Assembly: GCA_008973525.1 (NCBI GenBank)
Contig: WACJ01000308.1
Coordinates: 1-64,000, forward strand
Origin: Stenopsyche tienmushanensis
Lineage: Eukaryota > Arthropoda > Insecta > Trichoptera > Stenopsychidae
DNA: 64,000 nt
Direction of reading: 5' to 3'
Shown here: positions 57,924 through 64,000 of the stretch, piece after piece
Numbering within the stretch: the stretch's first letter is position 1
How the letters are laid out: each line of letters opens with the position of its first letter
Translations under genes and position numbers: made by a program
Notes under the pieces: generated by a model
What the model saw: the letters and a program-made list of their open reading frames with translations, nothing else
Told to the model about the DNA's origin: nothing
The model's database searches: none

Positions 57924-60900
57924 TCAATGGGCGTCTTTGCTATTGCTGACGGTGGCGTGGAATCCGCTCTCCCAGTCGGCCACGTAGTCTACGGTGCGGA
58001 CTGAGCCATCAGGTTCCACCAAGGAATATTGTCCTGAAATTCAATAACATTTTAGGCAATAATTCGAGCCTAAGATCCTGATGAAGCCTAACTCATCAGC
58101 TGCTCGAGGAAGTCATCTTTTTGTTATAAAAGTAACATTTTAGAAAGTTTCTATACTTTCGCATATCAGAAAGCACCATTGTTATAGAACAAAGTGCCAT
58201 TTTTATAGCTCATTCCTTTCTAATAACAGTTCAGGATCAGGTAAAAAATGCAATTTTAAATTCAAACGAAATCGCTAGATGTCATCACGAATTCCATCTT
58301 CAAAATGGCGCCTACTCTTGTACAATATTTAATTTAACACAAAGAACATTTGTCAAACGAGAATTATCTGATTAAAATATTTATTTTCTCGGACTATTAA
58401 TCAACTGGTTAATATAATATAACGTGATAAATTGAATACTTCCATGTTTTATTTATTGAGCGTTCAATTGAATCGAATGTTTTATATTAATGACGTGCGC
58501 CGAAAAATGATTAATGCGCCGTTTAACGCCATTTTTATCGATGCGCACAAATCCCAAGCGCGGCTAAGTTTGCTCCGTCGTCCATTTTGTTTGTGCGCCA
58601 TAGACAATAGCGCCACGAGCGCGACGCAAAAGGGGACGTTTTCCAATTTGGCGAAGCCGCCATTTATCATCGCTCCTGCGGATTGGAATGTTATAAATGC
58701 GCGGGAAAACGGGCGTGACGACCATTATGCGCTATTACACATGTTCGCTATAAATAGTGCGATAAACTAACAAGAGCCGTCTACGTAATAAAAATCCAGC
58801 TTTTGCAAACACGTTTTGTCGCTGTCATTTTTTTAAGGTAAAAGGCGTGACGAAACGGCACACACTTGAACTTTTTTCTGCCACCCGATATATGTACGAG
58901 TCTATACATTTATAGCGATATGTACGAAAAAATAAAGTAGATTAACCGGAAATAGCGAGGAAAAAATGTGAATCGAGTTCTAATTGAGGTAGTGAAAGAT
59001 TAATAACTCAATACAAATATAAGAATTATATAAAAGTTTACTGTAAAAAGATATGTTGCTAAATATTGCTATGGGCGCTGCGGTAATTCAATTGATGCTT
59101 GGAATTCATACAGACCAGAATTATAATATAACAATGAAGTATTGCACTATTCCAATGAGAATGTATGTAAAATATGCCATTGGTAGCGATGTATTGTTTG
59201 AAATTAAGTCTAAACCCAATTTACTAACTATGGTTATTCTCAGACAAATTTGTAATCCAATGGAGATTTAAACTAAAATATTTATCTATAAATTTATAAT
59301 ATAGAATATAGAATTTGTTACATGTTTGAATCATGAGATCTCATCGAAATTGTTGCAAAAAATGCTTGTATATTGATTGATAAAATTCTGCAGAAGAAAT
59401 TCATGCGTGGATTGTAGTAATTTAATTTCAAACATTTGAATATCCATTGCAAAGTCATGGTGAAAGATCTAATGCTAGATCTGAATTTAAAACCATGTGT
59501 TTTGCGTGACATCGTGTCAAAGAGTAGAAATTATGATTCGCCGTTGAAGAAAGTTATCGTAATGGGTTTCCCCTTTTTAACGACATAGGAAATTAATAGA
59601 ATTAATAGAAAATACCTCTAACGACATCTCCATCGCGTTCTTCTTTCTGATGTTTAATATCGCCTGTATGAGGATCGTTTACGCCGTATTCGAAGGCATA
59701 TCTTGGATGTTCATCCTGAAAAAATAAATGCATGCTTAATGATCATTCGATTTACGTGTCAATGTATGGCATTAGTGTAATTGATTGGCTGTGAAGACTA
59801 TGGCATACTGATTCTCTGGACACGCAGCGTGGCGTAATTAGTGTCGAAAAAAATCAACATTTGGACATGATGAAATGATTTTTGTAGAATATTTCCGTAT
59901 CGATGCAAAATGATGTTTTCTTTAATGCGTGAAAATGTAGAGCACAGTTTTTGCCTTGTTCTATGGCGAGATGATTGAAATTATTTCGGTTGTGCAATCG
60001 AATTTGTTTTTAAAGTTTGATGATGATAGATTGCGATTGCAAAACTAGGGCTCTGATTTAATCGGAAATGTTTTGAAAATGATTTATATGCAATTTTTCC
60101 AATTGGGAACTAGTTTGTACAGATCTATGTAATCGGTTCTTTGATATAATCTGGGCTGAGAACGAACAGTAAGGAATTGATTAATCATCAACGAGAACAT
60201 AATGGAAGGTCACATGGAATTGATCAAATGATTGGATAAGATTTTCTAGAAAGAGATGTATCTTTAATAATCCATGTGCATTGAAAAATATTGTGATAGG
60301 TGTTTCTGCATGATTTTATTAATTGTATCGATACAATCTATCAAATATAATTTTATCAAATGTAAGATCGAACTATTATAATGTTAGTCCAATTTATTTT
60401 TGTGTATAGCAATGAGTGTTCAATTGATATGAGCGTTTTAAGATAATAGAGATTTGATAACGAAAAGCTTGAATTTTGCCTTAATATTAACATAATTTTG
60501 CCTATGATTAAGTGCTCACATCTTAGTAATACTTTAATAATTTATTTATTGATTATGGAACCTATTTTGACTGTGTGTGTTTAATAAAAATCATAACATA
60601 TTGATTTAATTACATGACAAATCTGCTTAAAATATTTCGTAAATGTGCTAAAATTGATATTAATTCGATCGAAAAAATTATTGTAACCTATTTTTATTAT
60701 AGTAATGCTATAAATCATCCTTGTGATAATAAATCACACGAAATTCAGCTAATTAATTGCTCAGTCCGGACCATAAATATTAATTTTATAAGCAATATTT
60801 AAGCATTTTTTTTTACCGGCAAGCATGCCTTCATATCGATATAAAAACGATGTAAGATAACGTCTAGTTTAATTATTAATAATAAGCGTACGGCAAAAAA

Positions 60901-63160
60901 GAAACACTTTCATTCCATCCACCGTACGAAGAAAGCAAAAGCAAAGAGGTCAATGCTTCGCGAGCATTGAAGACCGGCTTGTATGTAACGTTTTCCGCAT
61001 ACAACGGCCTACGATAGACAGTAAATTACATCTTGTTGCCGGCAAATTGTGGTAATATGAATGAAATGCCGGCAAATCACGACTTCTTAAACGACGACTA
61101 CCTGCCATTGTGTAGTAACGGTGTATATTAATAGCAACGCGAAGATTGGCTGTCGTAACTGTGGCGAGGAGTTATTTGCGCGATTCAAAGTTAAGATCGC
61201 AATTTAGCAGTCTAGGTCAATATTTACGAACGAAAATATGGAATGCAGAGAATCGTTTTTGATTTAAAATATACTTACGTAATAGTCAAGTTGTTTTGTA
61301 TGGACATTCTTGACGATGGTCAGTGGTGCTTTTGCGATTGGTGCTGAGACGTATTGGCTTACTACCGGCGCTGAAACTACTTGTTTGGAATAAACTGGAG
61401 CTGGAGCCGATACGTATTGATTGTATGCTGGAAGAACTTGCTTGACAAGAGCGGGCGCTTGGGATACATATTGCTTTACAAGGGGTTGAGCATATGAAGC
61501 AATTGGAGCGGCTACTTTCAGGGCTGGAGCCGCATAGCTAGCGAGAGCTGGGGCTGCATAACTAGCAACAGCTGGAGCTGCATAACTAGCAACAGCTGGA
61601 GCTGCATAGCTTGCGATTGCTGGAGCTGCATAACTATGAACAGCGGGAGCTGGTGCTGATACATAGCTTTGATAAGCTGGGGCTGAATATGATTTATATG
61701 CGGGTGCCGATACGTATGCTGGACCTGATGCATAGCTCTGAAAAGCTGGTGCAGCTACCGTTTTGATGGCTCCAACCGAAGCATAATTGCTCACTAGAGG
61801 AGCAGCATATTTAGGTATGGCTGGCGCTACATAAGTCTTTTGATAAGCTGGAGAAATATAATTTTGGACGGCTGGAGCTACGTATTTTGCTAAAACTGGA
61901 GCAGCACTGATTTTGGCCAAGACTGGCGCTTGAGCGTACGATATTGTTTGGCTAGGTATGTATTTTGCTACCGGCGGGGAGTATGATGCATATCCGGCGT
62001 TGTAAGAAGAAAGACCTGCCGATGTGGAATATCCATGAACAGCGGGGGCTGCATATGCGTAGCTGGGTTTCAGATATGTGGTCGCTGGTTGGGCGACAGA
62101 CAACAAGGGTTGGGATACTGCCAATTTTTGTACAACCGGAGCTACTGATTGGTATTTGAGTCCCGAATATGATGCATATGAAGGACTAGCACCGACGTAT
62201 TTTAAACCGCTGGTTGAGAGCTGAACTGCGGGGGGTGGATAAGAATAACCTCCTCCTGATCCAGAGCAATCGTGTGGTAAGATGACATCGGGGTCGTAAT
62301 GAGCGAACGTGTCCTTTGCCAACAAAAGCACCAACAACACTCCTATCCTCATGAGCTGAAATTGGATTAAAAAATTGTGATTAGTTATTGAGCGACACCG
62401 TGAAAACTAATGCATCAGTTTATATTGAACGCGTAATTGATTTTAGTAGAGATTGGTTTAATTTGAGTGATTTCTTATTAACTATTCATGGTGTTATACA
62501 ATTGATTATCCTGACATTCAGATAGTATCTTTTAGATGATAAGAAGATTAGTGAAAGTGATTATAGTGGCTTTGCTGTAATGATGGAGATTTACGTACCG
62601 TAAAGCTATTTTTTTATAAAACTTTTACGCTGTGTATTTTTCCCAATTAGAATAAAATAGCAATTAAATTTAATCAAACAGCGAAAAGATGTGCAAAAGA
62701 TAATTATTTACACATCGTTTGTGTGAACAAGCTACACTTATTGATGAGATAAACAGGATGAATTTTACTTTATTATTAAATATTTTTATCTTTATTTTGA
62801 GTTAGTTTTTAGCAATCCCTTTTATAGAACTATTGCCGACCATTTTGATATGGGTTTTCATAGCGAATATATGTTTTGAAATTTTAATCGTCAGCTATAC
62901 CTCATGTAGATTTGAATCCACCAAGATTAAGTTTGTATTTAATACCTATAGATCTGTATTTAAATAACAAAAATCATCAACCCTTATATAATTTCAATAG
63001 CTATCCTAGAAATAATGTAACAAACATAACACGTTAATTTAAGCTGGAGGACAAATGAAGATGCCATCATCGTCAATCTCTTGGACGTCCTTAACCTTCA
63101 CCACCCCCTAACGCCCTATGATTGTTTACATTTTCATCCACTTACCTCGTTTGAAGCCAT
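57924..63160 (-). CDS. RR-2 cuticular protein with long AAP-repeat region
   Basis: Structural chitin-binding protein of hard cuticle. Four exons: 63160-63146 (MASNE), 62355-61279, 59715-59616 and 58033-57924; total 1302 nt, 433 residues, frame intact. The tiny first exon joins in phase to [18 protein letters not shown], giving a secretion signal. Residues about 30-364 are low complexity, rich in Ala, Pro, Tyr, Ser and Val, with repeated SYAAPAVA units and APVLAK motifs typical of flexible cuticle proteins. Residues 365-430 form the extended Rebers-Riddiford RR-2 domain: [19 protein letters not shown], then [20 protein letters not shown] and [20 protein letters not shown], split by two introns as is usual. 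An alternative start is the ATG at 62352, which would leave the first exon untranslated. Introns 2 and 3 are about 1.56 kb each. Expression should be epidermal and moult-linked. Confidence 0.93.
58430..58870. other. GC-richer segment in intron 3 of the cuticle gene
   Basis: About 440 bp rich in GCGC/TGCGC motifs with a 112-codon plus-strand open frame at 58432-58770 and a 62-codon minus frame. Contains CTATAAATAGTGCG near 58748. No protein motif is seen. It could be an intronic enhancer or alternative promoter, or a fragment of a mobile element. Confidence 0.35.
61541..61650 (-). repeat. 24-bp coding minisatellite in the cuticle gene
   Basis: At least four near-identical 24-bp units (AGCTGGAGCTGCATAACTAG plus CAAC on the plus strand) encode the 8-residue repeat SYAAPAVA on the minus strand. 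Near-identity at third codon positions suggests recent copy-number change. Confidence 0.8.
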
Positions 63161-63224
63161 CGCTGTGTTTATTTTTGCTGTTAAATCCGAACTTTTCTTA
63201 AGAAGCACTTGCACGGGCGCTCAA

Positions 63225-63268
63225 CACCGACTGACGGTGGTCAAAAAGTGTTCTTGCGCTTATATAGT
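63225..63268 (-). promoter_or_regulatory. Core promoter of the cuticular protein gene
   Basis: Minus-strand CTATATAAG (63267-63259) is a TATA box; TCAGTC (63234-63229) with A at 63232 fits the arthropod initiator, 32-34 bases downstream. The start codon of the tiny first exon lies 72 bases further on. Spacing and order are what is expected of an insect cuticle gene. Confidence 0.75.
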
Positions 63269-63269
63269 G

Positions 63270-64000
63270 GTCCACTTTATTCGAGCTATATCGCACCGCC
63301 GCTAAAGTAGCATTTATATTATTACGTTATCGATATACTCTTATTATTTAATATGAACATGTCGGTCCAATGCTGTATGCTGCCCCTCCCTGGCTTAATT
63401 GAATAATAGTTCAGCAGCGTAGCTCAAACTTAAAGCTCATTTGGAGCTTTAATTATTGCAATGAATCCTGTTATAAGATAAAATTCGTAAAAAGAAAAAT
63501 GATTTATCAACTCTATTTAATCCTATGTTAAAATTAAGAATGTTTTGGGTTTCAGTTTTTCTCTATAAATGCAGAACTAATATAATACATTCTTTTGCAC
63601 TACGATTTAAGATCTCGAACGTTGAATTGCAACAGTAGTATAACAAAATGAGAATTATAATTCATTTTATCATTTTTATACATAGCTAATCGGCAGTAAT
63701 CAGATAAGGACCATTTATTGCTTAAATTTAATATAAACCAGGGATGCTAATTATTTTTATATTGACAAATATATTAGGGGGTAACACAAACGTTCGGAAT
63801 TCTTAAGTGAGGATACAAGTGCTATAACTTTTAATTATTAGCTGCAATAGTATTTTGCCAATGAGAAACTAAATTATCACACTTACATCGCCAATAAATT
63901 CTTCGAACCCTTAAATTCTTTATTTTTTAAAAAATACTTCGATTTTGTGAATGATTTCTCTGACTTTAGAAAGTAATGATATGCTATGTTCTTATTTGTT
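63270..64000. other. Upstream region of the cuticle gene
   Basis: Probably holds upstream regulatory sequence for the cuticle gene. AT-rich apart from 63360-63420. No further gene is recognised before the window ends. Confidence 0.35.

Noticed and set aside
59053..59271. 72-codon plus-strand open frame in the cuticle gene intron as a gene
   Set aside because: No motif, no splice context and composition like surrounding AT-rich intron.
61518..61733. Glutamine/leucine-rich open frame inside the cuticle gene
   Set aside because: It is an out-of-frame shadow of the AAP repeat produced by the 24-bp periodicity.
1..64000. CRISPR array, bacterial operon or prophage
   Set aside because: GT-AG introns, polyadenylation signals, insect gene families and transposons show a eukaryotic chromosome; no regularly spaced direct repeats were seen.

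Overview
The window is AT-rich eukaryotic nuclear DNA from an insect. Genes are split by short GT-AG introns. The gene set includes an RR-2 cuticular protein and an odorant-binding protein, both arthropod-specific. The repeats (RTE-type LINE remnants, Helitron-like ends, hAT, Tigger and mariner fragments) fit Lepidoptera best, but the order cannot be fixed from this window alone.

Layout. Positions 1-7 kb hold the first two coding exons of an odorant-binding-protein gene (minus strand), small mariner-type MITEs and repeat fragments. Positions 7-34 kb contain no gene I can support. They are a deep layer of decayed transposons: a hAT insertion with matching target-site duplications that carries a ~1 kb palindromic element and an RTE reverse-transcriptase fragment, a second hAT derivative with a perfect 8-bp duplication, a mariner-type MITE, a Helitron end and another RTE fragment.

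Positions 34.6-62 kb are gene-rich: AGPAT (lysophosphatidic acid acyltransferase, plus), gdl/DGCR6 (minus), OSTM1 (plus), Eaf6/MEAF6 (minus), PEX2 (plus, divergent from Eaf6) and a four-exon RR-2 cuticular protein (minus) with a TATA box and initiator near 63.2 kb. Between them lie a Tigger element, a mariner fragment, Helitron pieces and several copies of one SINE-like family that ends in GAT repeats.

The genes are functionally unrelated housekeeping and tissue genes: ER lipid acylation, lysosomal/ClC-7 chaperoning, histone acetylation, peroxisomal ubiquitination and cuticle. There is no operon-like or cluster logic. Two conserved genes, AGPAT and OSTM1, each carry one apparent extra nucleotide that breaks the reading frame, while gdl, Eaf6, PEX2 and the cuticle gene are intact. 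Assembly or sequencing error is the simplest explanation.

I found no convincing new biological system. The most unusual structure is the nested hAT with its palindromic insert at 16.8-20.1 kb. Exon coordinates were read by eye and cross-checked by summing reading frames.
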